From assembly GCF_900115295.1 (NCBI RefSeq), contig NZ_FOVZ01000001.1:310001-374000 (forward strand): 64,000 bases of DNA. The letters run 5' to 3'. The first letter of the stretch is position 1, and the number at the start of each line of letters is the position of its first letter. Shown piece by piece: positions 7,021-16,324 of the stretch. The notes beneath the pieces were generated by a model, which saw nothing but the letters and a program-made list of their open reading frames with translations, made no database searches and was not told where the DNA came from. The stretch is from Sphingomonas sp. OK281 (GTDB lineage: Bacteria > Pseudomonadota > Alphaproteobacteria > Sphingomonadales > Sphingomonadaceae). Made by a program: the position numbers and the translations under genes.

Positions 7021-9129
7021 ATGAACGGGGCAAAGGTGTTCGTACTACATATCGCGTTGCAGGGGTGTTTACGCGCAACCGACGTTGAATACGGAATCAC
7101 CGCGGATACCGGGGGTCATATCCGGTACCTCCTCGATCTGGTCTCTGCCAGTGGCCGCAATTCGGCGATCGACCGGATGGAAATTGTCACCCGCGCGTTC
7201 CATCACGCGGCTTATGCGGAATGCTATGCCGAGCCGGTCGAGACGATCGACGGCACCACACGTATCGTCCGGTTGCTGACTGCGTCGGATGCGTATCTCG
7301 TCAAGGAAGACCTGTGGACCGAGCATGACAGCCTGGTCGAGGCTCTGGTGGCGCACATCGCTACGCTCGATCGCGCGCCCGACGTCATGCACGCGCACTA
7401 CGCCGATGCCGGACTGATCGCGGCGCGTGTGTCTGCACGGACGGGCATCCCCTATGTCTTCACCGCGCATTCGCTAGGCCGTGTGAAGCTGGCCGCGTTC
7501 GATCGTGATTGTGCGGAAACTGCAGGTCTCGATCGCCGGATCGCGATCGAAGAGGAAGCCATCGCCGGGGCGGCCGCGATTATTGCCTCGTCGCGCGACG
7601 AGGCTGAAGTCCAATATGCTGATTATGATGCGTATGATCCAGGCCGGATCCGCGTGTTCGCGCCGGGTAGCGATCTCAAGCAGTTCGCGAACTGCGGCAC
7701 CGATGCCCGCGTAGATGCGCTGATCAATCGGTTCCTCGACGATCCCGACAAGCCTGCGATCCTCGCGATTGCTCGCCCGGTGACCAAGAAGAACCTCGCG
7801 GCGCTCGTCCACGCTTATGGCCGCTCGCCTGCGTTGCAGGCCGCGGCGAACCTCGTGATCCTGGCGGGCACGCGAGACGACAGTGCGACGCTCGAACCCG
7901 AGATTCGCGACAACATCGCCGAACTGCTCCAGTTGATCGACCGCTACGACCTGTACGGCAAGGTCTCCTATCCGAAGCAACACCGCCCCGACGATATTGC
8001 TGCGGTTTATGCGCATGCTCGGACCCGGCGCGGCATCTTCGTTAATCCGGCGCTCAACGAACCGTTTGGCCTGACCCTGCTCGAAGCGGCAGCAAGCGGC
8101 CTCCCGGTGGTCGCGACCGACAGCGGCGGCCCGAACGATATCGTCGAGACCTGCGGCAACGGCATTCTCGTCGATCCGCGTTCACCTAGCGCCATCACCG
8201 ATGCGATCCTGAAGATACTAGCCGATCCGGCGCTGTGGTCGCGCTACTCAGCGGCAGGATCGCTCGCGATCCGCGCCTATGACTGGGACCGGCACGTACA
8301 GCTTTATACCGGGTTGCTCGCAGAGGTCGTGAACGCCGCGCCTGCGGTCACGGACCGGAAGCCGGAATTGTTGCTGGTGTCGGATATCGACGGGACGTTG
8401 ATCGGCTGTGCCAAGGGCGTCGACGCTTTCGCCGCGTGGCATGAAGCTCAGACCGATGTCGCGTTCGCAATCGCGACCGGGCGCAGCTTCCATAGCGCGA
8501 TGGCGGTGCTCGGGCAGCATGATGCGCCGCGCCCCGAAATCCTGATCACCTCGGTCGGCTCGGAGATCTATTACCGGACGGTGCGCGGTGCCGTGTACGA
8601 CCGCGATACCGAATGGGACGGGATCATCGCCGCAGGCTGGGACCGCGAGGCCGTCGCCGCGCTCATCGGCCAATATGCCGGACTGACGCCGCAGAGCCCG
8701 CTCGAACAACGCCGGTTCAAGCTCAGCTATTTTGCTGACGGCGACATGGCGGCGGCCGAACGGGTGCGCGAGTTGCTGGCGGAACATGGGCATAGCTGCT
8801 CGATCATCCAAAGCCACGGCCGTTATCTCGACATCCTGCCGCACGCCGCATCGAAGGGTACCGCGGTCGAGCACGTCCGCCGCCGCCTCGGTCTCGAACC
8901 GCGACAGGTGATCGTCGCGGGCGACAGCGGCAATGATATCGAGATGCTGCGATCGTCCCGCCATGCCATTATCGTCGGCAATTATTCGGACGGCCTAGGA
9001 TCGCGTGCGGACCTTGCGCACGGCTATGTCGCGATCGGCAATCACGCGCGTGGCGTGATCGAAGGCGTCGCGTTCTTCCGCGATGCGGCAGCCGGGATCG
9101 ACGTCGAGGGTATCAGGAAGGCATCGTGA
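7021..9129 (+). CDS. Sucrose-phosphate-synthase-like GT4 fused to HAD sucrose-phosphatase-like domain
   Basis: A 702-residue fusion. Residues 1-430 resemble sucrose-phosphate synthase: ADTGGHIRYLLDL, YLVKEDLW, MHAHYADAGLIAARVS, FTAHSLGRVK and NEPFGLTLLEAAASGLPVV. Residues from about 450 form a HAD-IIB phosphatase, with the DIDGTLIG nucleophile motif near 456 and GDSGNDIEML near 640, as in sucrose-6-phosphate phosphatase. The expected reaction is transfer of glucose from an NDP-sugar to fructose-6-phosphate, then dephosphorylation. ATG 7021 is chosen because family similarity starts at once; a GTG at 6934 is an in-frame alternative. The next GT2 gene overlaps by 4 bases. The product may be sucrose or another non-reducing glycoside. 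Confidence 0.82.
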   Translation: MNGAKVFVLHIALQGCLRATDVEYGITADTGGHIRYLLDLVSASGRNSAIDRMEIVTRAFHHAAYAECYAEPVETIDGTTRIVRLLTASDAYLVKEDLWTEHDSLVEALVAHIATLDRAPDVMHAHYADAGLIAARVSARTGIPYVFTAHSLGRVKLAAFDRDCAETAGLDRRIAIEEEAIAGAAAIIASSRDEAEVQYADYDAYDPGRIRVFAPGSDLKQFANCGTDARVDALINRFLDDPDKPAILAIARPVTKKNLAALVHAYGRSPALQAAANLVILAGTRDDSATLEPEIRDNIAELLQLIDRYDLYGKVSYPKQHRPDDIAAVYAHARTRRGIFVNPALNEPFGLTLLEAAASGLPVVATDSGGPNDIVETCGNGILVDPRSPSAITDAILKILADPALWSRYSAAGSLAIRAYDWDRHVQLYTGLLAEVVNAAPAVTDRKPELLLVSDIDGTLIGCAKGVDAFAAWHEAQTDVAFAIATGRSFHSAMAVLGQHDAPRPEILITSVGSEIYYRTVRGAVYDRDTEWDGIIAAGWDREAVAALIGQYAGLTPQSPLEQRRFKLSYFADGDMAAAERVRELLAEHGHSCSIIQSHGRYLDILPHAASKGTAVEHVRRRLGLEPRQVIVAGDSGNDIEMLRSSRHAIIVGNYSDGLGSRADLAHGYVAIGNHARGVIEGVAFFRDAAAGIDVEGIRKAS

Positions 9130-9992
9130 GCCGCTCGACGGTCAGCGTCCTGACGCTGGTACGCGGTCGCCGGGCGCATCTGGTGAACCTGATCGCGGGC
9201 CTCAACGCATCGACGCGCAAGCCGGACGAGCTCGTGATTGCGTACATGCAGAATTCGCAGCACGCCGATCTCCCGCCGACCGATTTCCCCGTGCGCGCGG
9301 TATTCGTCGAGGGCGACGCAATGCCGCTGGCGGCAGCGCGCAACCGTGCGGCTGCTGCCGCGAATGGGGATCAACTGATCTTCCTGGACGTCGATTGCGT
9401 TCCTGCGCCGACGTTGGTCGAGCGCTATGCGGCTACGGCGATCGAGCCGGGCGGTATTCGGTTGGGCGAGGTGATGTATCTGCCTGCCGACGCGGTGGAT
9501 GCCGGGCTGGACTGGGACATGCTCGACCGGGTCGGCCTGCGTCATCCAGCCAAGCCGCCGATCGCGCCCGATGAAATACGGCCGACGCCCAGCCACGGCG
9601 AGCTTTGGGGCCTGTCGTTCGCGATCTCTGCGGCGGACTGGGCGCGGGCAGGGGGGATGGACGAGCGCTATGTCGGCTATGGCGGCGAGGAAACCGACTT
9701 CGCCGCACGGCTCGAGCGCGCCGGCGTGCCGATGTGGTGGGTCGGCGGTGCGCGGGCGTATCACCAGCATCATGTCGTCCACACGCCGGCCTATCAGCAT
9801 TTCGACGCGATCGTTCGTAACGCGCGGTTATTTCGGGCGACGTGGGGGCGGTGGTGCATGGATTATTGGCTGGGGCATTTCGCCGAGCGCGGGCTGATCG
9901 CCTGGGATGCGGATACGATAACGGTGCTGCGAGGGCCGACTGCGGAAGAAATGGCCGCCTCGAAAATGCCGCCGGAGGTTTTGTTTAGCTGA
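9126..9992 (+). CDS. GT2 glycosyltransferase with galactosyltransferase-like C-terminal motif
   Basis: A 288-residue GT-A enzyme. It begins VSVLTLVRGRRAHLVNLI, has FLDVDCVPAP (metal-binding Asp motif, about residues 86-95) and GYGGEETDFAARL near residue 185, the conserved block of the N-terminal-galactosyltransferase type (Glyco_transf_7C) that binds the acceptor side. The GTG start at 9126 overlaps the stop of the fusion gene in a GTGA, so the two are translationally coupled and probably act in one pathway, for example by extending the disaccharide made upstream. No membrane segment is seen. Confidence 0.85.
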   Translation: MSRSTVSVLTLVRGRRAHLVNLIAGLNASTRKPDELVIAYMQNSQHADLPPTDFPVRAVFVEGDAMPLAAARNRAAAAANGDQLIFLDVDCVPAPTLVERYAATAIEPGGIRLGEVMYLPADAVDAGLDWDMLDRVGLRHPAKPPIAPDEIRPTPSHGELWGLSFAISAADWARAGGMDERYVGYGGEETDFAARLERAGVPMWWVGGARAYHQHHVVHTPAYQHFDAIVRNARLFRATWGRWCMDYWLGHFAERGLIAWDADTITVLRGPTAEEMAASKMPPEVLFS

Positions 9993-10009
9993 GATGCTGC
10001 GCAACGTTT

Positions 10010-10036
10010 CGATCCTCCCCTGGCGGGGGAGGATCG
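10010..10036 (+). repeat. Palindromic intergenic repeat between convergent genes
   Basis: Perfect 11-base-pair stem CGATCCTCCCC / GGGGAGGATCG with a 5-base loop TGGCG. It shares its core with the repeats at 2819-2854 and 4621-4740. It lies between the ends of two convergent genes and may act as a bidirectional terminator. Confidence 0.65.
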
Positions 10037-10051
10037 ACTACCGCTCGATCT

Positions 10052-11152
10052 CTACGCAGGCGCCCATAGCGAAACCGCCAGGCCCTCCAGATAGTCGGCG
10101 GCGACCTTGGCTGCATCCGCGTCGTACAGGTCGGCGAGCGCGACTGGATCGAGCGCCTTCGCGGCGTCGAGTATACCACGCCATGGTGCCAGTGCGCCGG
10201 GCCATGACGGCAGCGCGACCGCCGCCCCGAGTTCCGCGAGTCGTTCCGCCTTGCGGGTCTGTTCGCCGAAATAGCGCCATTCGGGCGCGCAGACGTAGGG
10301 CCGACCGACGCGCGCGATCTCATGCACCGTGTTGTCGCCGGCCGATGCGATGACGACGTCGGCGGCGGCGATGTGGTCGGTGACGCCGGGGACCCAGCCG
10401 AGTTCGACGAGATTGCCGAAGTCGGTCTCATGTCCCTCGCGGTGGACTGGCCCGAGCACCAGCCACAGCGCATCCGGCACCGCGCGCGCCGCCATCGTCA
10501 GCGGGGCGTAGGGCGTGCCTGCGCCGCCGCCACCGGTGAGTACAACGATAATTTCCTTGGTCGGATCGAGGCCGAGTTTCGCGCGCGCCTCGGCCTTGGT
10601 CGGGACGGGGTCGACGGTGGTGCACAGGCCGCCGGCGTAGCACGTGTTGGCGCGAACCCAGTCCGGCGTGTCGGCCTGTTCGAGCGCCTCGCCGAACGGC
10701 GCAAGCAAGCCGACGCTCGCCTGGTACGCGCCCAAGTGACCCGGATCGAGCCGGTCGCCGTGCATCCTGATGCTGATCGCCGGGACGCTCGCGATCCGTG
10801 CAAGCAGCGCGATCTCGGCCGAGACGTCGACCACGAACAGCGCCGGATCGACATCGTCGAGATGGTCAACGATTGTCCGCATCGTCGCGCGCGTCTTCGC
10901 CACGCCGAGCGGAACGCAGTGCATCACCTCGGGCGTCGCCTGCGCGAACAGGCCAGGCGTCGGCACCGGCGCACCGATCATGTCGGGCAACGCAGCGATC
11001 GTGACAGGCCGTTCGAACCCGTCGAACAGCGACGGCTTTGCAGTGAGGATCGTCACCGCACGGTCGGCGGGCAGTTCGCGGATGATCGCCATCGCGCGGT
11101 TCGCATGGCCGCGGCCCTGGTGATGGATGAAGAACGTGATCGGTTGGCTCAT
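10052..11152 (-). CDS. MurG-like GT-B glycosyltransferase
   Basis: A 366-residue protein with the fold pattern of GT1/GT28 enzymes. It has FFIHHQGRGHANRAMAI at the N terminus (the G-x-GH acceptor-side loop), IIVVLTGGGGAGTPYAP in the middle and VVIASAGDNTVHEIARVGRP near the end, matching the donor-binding block of MurG and related UDP-glycosyltransferases. No signal or membrane segment is present. Its ATG overlaps the stop of the upstream sulfotransferase-like gene by 4 bases, so the two form a minus-strand operon facing the GT2 gene. Donor and acceptor are unknown. Confidence 0.8.
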   Translation of the reverse strand: MSQPITFFIHHQGRGHANRAMAIIRELPADRAVTILTAKPSLFDGFERPVTIAALPDMIGAPVPTPGLFAQATPEVMHCVPLGVAKTRATMRTIVDHLDDVDPALFVVDVSAEIALLARIASVPAISIRMHGDRLDPGHLGAYQASVGLLAPFGEALEQADTPDWVRANTCYAGGLCTTVDPVPTKAEARAKLGLDPTKEIIVVLTGGGGAGTPYAPLTMAARAVPDALWLVLGPVHREGHETDFGNLVELGWVPGVTDHIAAADVVIASAGDNTVHEIARVGRPYVCAPEWRYFGEQTRKAERLAELGAAVALPSWPGALAPWRGILDAAKALDPVALADLYDADAAKVAADYLEGLAVSLWAPA

Positions 11153-11973
11153 GCCGATCGTTGTACCGAAGCCGCGCTCGAAGGCGATTGATGTCGATCA
11201 GCATAGTCGGCGCTCAATCCGAACGCCGCCTCGACCTCGGGATCGAGCCACGTGGCGATATGCAGGGCATCCGCGGCCGCCAGATCGGCGTAGACGGTCG
11301 GCACATAGGGTGCATGGCCCTGCCCCTTGTAGCTGGTGATCGGCGCATAGGCCTCATGCCGCGCGATCCCGGTCGCCTCGGCAAGCGCAGCGACGAACGC
11401 TGCCGGATCGTGCGCGAACGCATCGTAGCCGAGCAACGCGACGTTGTGCGCGCGATTGGTCAGCGACGACCAGTGACGGAGCTTGGCAGTGCGCTTGGCG
11501 ATGCAATTGGCAAAGCGCGCGCCGGTCTGGGGATCGCGTTCGTGCAGCATCTCGTCGCCGTGCATCGGATGGCCCGGCTCGATATGCCCGAAATGATCGT
11601 CCCAGTAACTATGCCAGTCGCTGCGGATGAACGCGTCGAACGGCTTGGCCTTGAGATCCGGATGCGCGTGCCAGGGCTGGCGGTGCAGGCTGCGCGCCCA
11701 GTCATACGCATCGCGCGCGACGACCAGCACCAGCGTATCCTTCACGAACAGCGTCTGCGGCGGCACGAACCAGTGCTTGAATCCGAACGCCTCGGTAATC
11801 TCGGGGCCGGGCATGTTCGCCTCGATCGCGCGCGTGACGAGGTTCGTGCCGCTGCATCGCTGTCCATAGATCTGGATCCGCGTGATCGGCACGTCGCCGC
11901 GTTTCAGGACCCGCAATCCTGGCAAAGGTTGGTGCCAGTTCAACGGCTTGGGTGCAGATGTGGTGATCGACAT
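11149..11973 (-). CDS. Sulfotransferase-like P-loop protein
   Basis: A 274-residue protein. ITRIQIYGQRCSGTNLVTRAI near residue 30 is a 5'-phosphosulfate-binding loop as in bacterial carbohydrate and lipid sulfotransferases, and TLVLVVARDAYDWARSLHRQPW matches the second 3'-phosphate-binding block (R-x7-S) of PAPS-dependent enzymes. The predicted role is transfer of sulfate from PAPS to a sugar hydroxyl. It is the first gene of a two-gene minus-strand operon with the MurG-like glycosyltransferase, and its neighbours suggest a glycan or glycolipid acceptor. No PAPS-synthesis gene is nearby. The function is from motifs only. Confidence 0.72.
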   Translation of the reverse strand: MSITTSAPKPLNWHQPLPGLRVLKRGDVPITRIQIYGQRCSGTNLVTRAIEANMPGPEITEAFGFKHWFVPPQTLFVKDTLVLVVARDAYDWARSLHRQPWHAHPDLKAKPFDAFIRSDWHSYWDDHFGHIEPGHPMHGDEMLHERDPQTGARFANCIAKRTAKLRHWSSLTNRAHNVALLGYDAFAHDPAAFVAALAEATGIARHEAYAPITSYKGQGHAPYVPTVYADLAAADALHIATWLDPEVEAAFGLSADYADRHQSPSSAASVQRSA

Positions 11974-12273
11974 GATGCCGTGCCGCTAGCGCCGTCCCGC
12001 CCATCGTTCAAGACCGGCATCACTTAGCGCGCTCCAGAGCAAAACGACGATCCAAAAGAAACCTGGTGTCGCGCAAAGGTAGCAGAAGGTCTCGATTCGC
12101 AACATCGCGTCGCAAACCGTGATGGCGGTACAACACATGCCGTTCATGACGTTTCGGCGACACATTAGTGATTGTCGAACATTCAGGACCGCTTCAGACC
12201 GACGGGGCGGACCTGATCCGTATTCGAACAAAACAGCCGCAATACATGGGATTGCGGTTCAGGGAGTACCATC
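11974..12273 (+). other. Divergent intergenic region
   Basis: 300 bases between the sulfotransferase-like gene and the TonB receptor, somewhat richer in A and T than the genes around it. It must hold both promoters. I see no clear operator or hairpin. GGGAG at 12260 is the ribosome-binding site of the receptor. Confidence 0.5.
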
Positions 12274-15108
12274 ATGCGTCTGGATTTTCGCAAGCGCCTT
12301 CTGGCGTCTACGCTTTTGCTTGGGATCGCGACTCCGGTCTGGGCGCAGTCTGCCGATCAGGCATCGCCTGCAGCCACCGTCGATACGGCGCCGACGCCTG
12401 CCGTCGCGCCCGAGAATGACGACACGATTGTCGTGACCGGTTCGCGCCTCGGTGGTGACAGCCTGAAGGCGGCCTCGCCGATCTCGGTAGTCAGCGCCAA
12501 GGAGATCGCGCTGTCCGGCCAGATCAACGTCGAGAACATCCTGAAGGACATGCCGCAGCTGATCCCGAGCAGCACCGCCGCCTCGAACAACCCCGGTGGC
12601 GGCGTCGCCACGGCGGATCTTCGCGGGCTGGGCTCGACGCGCACGCTCGTTCTGGTCAACAATCGGCGTTACGTCGCGTATGACGCGAACCAGGTCGTCG
12701 ATCTGAATACCATTCCATCGGCACTGATCGAGCGCGTCGACATCGTTACCGGCGGCCGCTCCGCGGTCTACGGGTCGGATGCGATCAGCGGCGTGGTCAA
12801 CTTCGTGATGAAGAAGGACTTCAGCGGCGTCCAGGCGAACGCGAACTATCGCATCAACGAGGCTGGCGATGGCGGCAACTTCAACGGCAATCTGCTGCTC
12901 GGCGGCAATTTCGAAGACGGTCGCGGCAACGCGACGATCTATTTCGACTACACCAAGCGCAACGGCATACTCCAGTCGGCGCGCGATTATTCGAAGCAGG
13001 CGCTGGTCGACGACGGCGCAGGCAACCTGATAGCGGGTGGCTCGGGGTCGATCGAAGGCACGCGATTCGTGATCGGGGGGATCGGCCGAAAGTTCGAAAC
13101 CGACGGCAGCTACACGCCGTATAATTCGGCGACCGATGCCTATAACTACGCGCCCTCGAACTATCTCCAGGTGCCGCAACAGCGCTTCCTGATGAGCGCC
13201 CAGACGCATTACGAAGTCAGCAAGGCGCTGAACGTCTATGCGGAAGGGCAGTTCATCAACAACCGCGTCAAGAACGCCCTTGCACCGACGCCGTTCACCG
13301 GATCGGTCGCGATCGATACCGACTCCTCGTTCCTTTCGTCCAGTTCGCAGGCGTTGCTGAAGGGGCTCGACACGGACGGCGACGGCTATGTCACCTCGAC
13401 GATCTATCGCCGCCTGACCGAAGTCGGCGCGCGCGTGTCGAGCCTCGACAATACCGCGTACCGCGCGGTGCTGGGGGCCAATGGCGATATCGGCGGCGGC
13501 TGGAACTACGACGCCTATTACAGCTACTCGCGCACCAAATCGACCGAGACCCAGTCGGGCAACGTCTCGCGCAGCCGGGTGCTGCAGGCACTGCGCACCA
13601 CCTATGACTCGAGCGGCAACCTCGTGTGTTCGGACACCAGCAACGGCTGCGTTCCGCTCAACATCTTCGGCACGGGCAACATCAGCGCGGCGGCGGCGGC
13701 GTTCATCACGATCCCGGCGCAGAACACCAGCACGATCAGCGAGCAGGTCGCCAGTGCCTCGATCTCGAACCGCAACCTGTTCGATCTCGGTGCGGGCCCG
13801 GTCGGCATCGTATTCGGCACCGAATATCGCCGCGAGCATGGCAGCTACAATCCCGACTTCGCACTGTCGTCGGGCGATGTCGTCGGCTTCAATGCAGGCG
13901 AGGGGCTCAGTGGCGGCTACGACGTCAAGGAGGCGTATACCGAAGTCGCCGTGCCGCTGCTGGCGGACATCCCGCTGATCAAGAAGCTCGAAGTGAATGG
14001 CGCGTATCGCTATTCCTATTATTCGACTGCGGCGAAGTCGGTGAACACGTATTCGGGTGGTGTCGTCTGGTCGCTGATCGACGACATATCGTTGCGCGGT
14101 CAATATTCGCGTGCCGTCCGCGCACCGACCGTGTCCGATCTCTACAGCGGGTCGTCACAGGATTTTCCGGCCGCGACCGATCCCTGCACGACCGCGGTTG
14201 CGCTCACGAACACCAACCTGAACGCGAGCTGCCTTTCGAACGGCGTTCCGGCATCGCTTATCGGCACCGCCTATGACGGCGGCAGCACGCAGATCCAGAC
14301 CGTCGGTGGCGGCAATTCTGCACTGCGGGAGGAGACCTCGGATACGTACACCCTTGGCCTCGTCCTCCAGCCCCGCTTCCTGCCCGGGTTCTCGTTCACG
14401 GCCGATTACTACAAGATCAAGATCGCCAACTACATCTCGGAAGTGGGCACGACCAATCTCATTGCGGCCTGCTACGGCACCAGCGACAACAACTACACGC
14501 CCTACGATACGCGCTATTGCGCGTCGCTACCGCGCGATGCCAACAGCTACACGATCACGGATGCGGTCAATACGCTGGCGAACACCGGCGACGTCACCAC
14601 GCGTGGTGTCGATTTCGAGGCCCGCTATGGCATGCCTCTGAATTTCGGCGCGTTCGGTAGCACCACGAGCAAGCTCGACTTCCGAGTGACCGGAACGCGT
14701 CTGATCGCGTTCGTCCAAAATCCGCTGGTCGCCATTCCCGACCTGACGATCAGCTGTGCCGGCAAGTTCGGTGTCACTTGCGGCAACCCACGGTCGAAAT
14801 GGCGTGTTTCGGCGCGCACGACCTATTCGACCGGACCGGTCACGGTGTCGGTACTTTACCGGTACCTGTCCGCGGTCGATGATGACTCGGGCAGCTATTC
14901 GGTCAACCATATCAAGGCGTACAACTATTTCGACCTGACGGCGGCGTTCGACATCAAGCCAGGTTTCACCTGGTCGATCGGCGTCAACAACGTGTTCAAC
15001 AAGCGGCCTCCGATCCTGGGCGACAACCAGGAACAGGCGAACACCTACCCGTCGACCTACGATCCTTACGGCCGTGCGTTCTTCGTGAGCACGAACGTCA
15101 AGTTCTAG
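12274..15108 (+). CDS. TonB-dependent outer membrane receptor
   Basis: A complete 944-residue receptor. It has a signal peptide ending TPVWAQ-S at about residue 25, a TonB box (DDTIVVTGSR) near residue 50, a plug domain (about 65-190) with NILKDMPQL, LRGLGSTRTLVLVNNRRY and the RVDIVTGGRSAVYGSDAISGVVNF block, then a 22-strand barrel ending in FFVSTNVKF with terminal Phe. The start has GGGAG 9 bases upstream. This plug type is typical of the large sphingomonad receptors that take up sugars, peptides or aromatic compounds; the substrate cannot be read. It is monocistronic, followed by the regulator gene 273 bases on. Confidence 0.93.
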   Translation: MRLDFRKRLLASTLLLGIATPVWAQSADQASPAATVDTAPTPAVAPENDDTIVVTGSRLGGDSLKAASPISVVSAKEIALSGQINVENILKDMPQLIPSSTAASNNPGGGVATADLRGLGSTRTLVLVNNRRYVAYDANQVVDLNTIPSALIERVDIVTGGRSAVYGSDAISGVVNFVMKKDFSGVQANANYRINEAGDGGNFNGNLLLGGNFEDGRGNATIYFDYTKRNGILQSARDYSKQALVDDGAGNLIAGGSGSIEGTRFVIGGIGRKFETDGSYTPYNSATDAYNYAPSNYLQVPQQRFLMSAQTHYEVSKALNVYAEGQFINNRVKNALAPTPFTGSVAIDTDSSFLSSSSQALLKGLDTDGDGYVTSTIYRRLTEVGARVSSLDNTAYRAVLGANGDIGGGWNYDAYYSYSRTKSTETQSGNVSRSRVLQALRTTYDSSGNLVCSDTSNGCVPLNIFGTGNISAAAAAFITIPAQNTSTISEQVASASISNRNLFDLGAGPVGIVFGTEYRREHGSYNPDFALSSGDVVGFNAGEGLSGGYDVKEAYTEVAVPLLADIPLIKKLEVNGAYRYSYYSTAAKSVNTYSGGVVWSLIDDISLRGQYSRAVRAPTVSDLYSGSSQDFPAATDPCTTAVALTNTNLNASCLSNGVPASLIGTAYDGGSTQIQTVGGGNSALREETSDTYTLGLVLQPRFLPGFSFTADYYKIKIANYISEVGTTNLIAACYGTSDNNYTPYDTRYCASLPRDANSYTITDAVNTLANTGDVTTRGVDFEARYGMPLNFGAFGSTTSKLDFRVTGTRLIAFVQNPLVAIPDLTISCAGKFGVTCGNPRSKWRVSARTTYSTGPVTVSVLYRYLSAVDDDSGSYSVNHIKAYNYFDLTAAFDIKPGFTWSIGVNNVFNKRPPILGDNQEQANTYPSTYDPYGRAFFVSTNVKF

Positions 15109-15381
15109 GTCTTCTCGTCGATCACGCGTTCGCCGGTGCCACCATGTCCAAACTCCACCGTAAAAAGGGGGGGCGAACGCGTGGCGCCGGCGCATTCGTC
15201 GGTGCAAGCGCCGGATACCTCGTGAAGCTTTCCGGCGGCAACTGCCGAGCTTCGCGCGGTATCGAACCGATCCAGACACGGCCCTCGTCATCGATCACGA
15301 TGGCGGGGGCTATGTCGTTCGCGGATGCAACATGTATTGGGTTTGTCACAACCGGACATATCCCGGACAAACGGCCCGTTC

Positions 15382-16281
15382 ATGACGATTGACATGATCG
15401 CACATCATTACGGCCTGCCCGTCTCCGCCCCGTCCATCGGCCATGATGGCGGCTATTCCGTCGACGCCAGCCATGCGGCCCATGACGCTAGCGAGGCAGG
15501 CAGCGAGGCTAGCGGCGAGGCAGCGGGCAGTGCTCGCGTCGTCATCGTCGACGACGATCCTGGACTGCGCGAATTGCTGACCGAGTTTCTGGTCGATCAC
15601 GGGCTTCGCGCCGAGGCCGTCGACAGCGGTGCGGCGCTCCGCACCCGGCTGGGGCGGTCGCCGTGCGACCTGATCGTGCTGGACATGATGATGCCCGGCG
15701 AAGACGGTCTTACCGTCCTCCGGGCTCTGACGCGAAACGGCCAGGCACCGGCGGTGATCATGTTTTCTGCGCTGGCGAGCGAAGTCGACCGCGTCGTCGC
15801 GCTCGAACTGGGGGCCGACGATTATGTCACGAAGCCGTCCAGCCCGCGTGAGATCCTCGCCCGGATCCGGTCGGTACTGCGGCGGCGCGGCGCGGGGGCG
15901 ATGCTGGCCGGGGCACAGGTCGGTCCGGATGCCGGCGAACGCTCGACGCAACCCGCGGTGCGGAGCGCGACGTTTGCCTTTGCCGGCTGGACGCTCGATT
16001 GCCGCATGCGGATGCTGTATGCGCCCGACGGGACCGCGGTCCGGCTCACCGATGGCGAGTTTCAGCTGCTCAACGCGTTCGTCTCGCAACCGCAGAAGGT
16101 CCATTCGCGCGACGAGATGATCGCGCAGTCGGGCAGGGCGGACAGCATGGCGCGGGGACGTACGATCGACGTCAACATCAGCCGCCTGCGTCGCAAGTTG
16201 CAGGCCTTCGATTCGGGCGAGATCATCCGGACGGTCCGCGGCAACGGCTATATCTTCATGCCCACGGTGACACCCGCCTGA
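15382..16281 (+). CDS. OmpR/PhoB-type response regulator with extended N terminus
   Basis: A 299-residue two-component regulator. The receiver domain begins only at about residue 53 (RVVIVDDDPGLRELL), with the phosphoacceptor D101 in IVLDMMMPGEDG and the conserved lysine in DDYVTKPSSP. A winged-helix DNA-binding domain fills residues 195-295 (RLTDGEFQLLNAF, RTIDVNISRLRRKLQ, IIRTVRGNGYIF). The extra N terminus of about 50 residues is unusual, rich in Ala, Ser, Gly and His with a repeating Ser-Glu-Ala pattern. No histidine kinase is adjacent, so it is an orphan. An ATG at 15394 is an alternative start that leaves both domains whole. It may regulate the receptor just upstream. Confidence 0.88.
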   Translation: MTIDMIAHHYGLPVSAPSIGHDGGYSVDASHAAHDASEAGSEASGEAAGSARVVIVDDDPGLRELLTEFLVDHGLRAEAVDSGAALRTRLGRSPCDLIVLDMMMPGEDGLTVLRALTRNGQAPAVIMFSALASEVDRVVALELGADDYVTKPSSPREILARIRSVLRRRGAGAMLAGAQVGPDAGERSTQPAVRSATFAFAGWTLDCRMRMLYAPDGTAVRLTDGEFQLLNAFVSQPQKVHSRDEMIAQSGRADSMARGRTIDVNISRLRRKLQAFDSGEIIRTVRGNGYIFMPTVTPA

Positions 16282-16290
16282 GACTGGCCG

Positions 16291-16304
16291 CCCGGTCGAC
16301 CGGG
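16291..16304 (+). terminator. Perfect palindrome between convergent genes
   Basis: CCCGGTCGACCGGG, a 14-base perfect palindrome in the 43-base gap between the response regulator and the amidotransferase gene that faces it. It may work as a weak bidirectional terminator; there is no T-run. Confidence 0.35.
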
Positions 16305-16324
16305 TGTACCCAGAAGGGTCCGGC

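Noticed and set aside
12259..14103. Long minus-strand frame opposite the first TonB receptor
   Set aside because: Antisense shadow of a receptor with full signal, plug and barrel; Arg-rich translation with no domain.
15122..15370. Minus-strand frame containing VIDDEGRVWIGS, similar to a two-component propeller blade
   Set aside because: Only one blade-like stretch, no ribosome-binding site, no start context; chance similarity in GC-rich DNA is likely.
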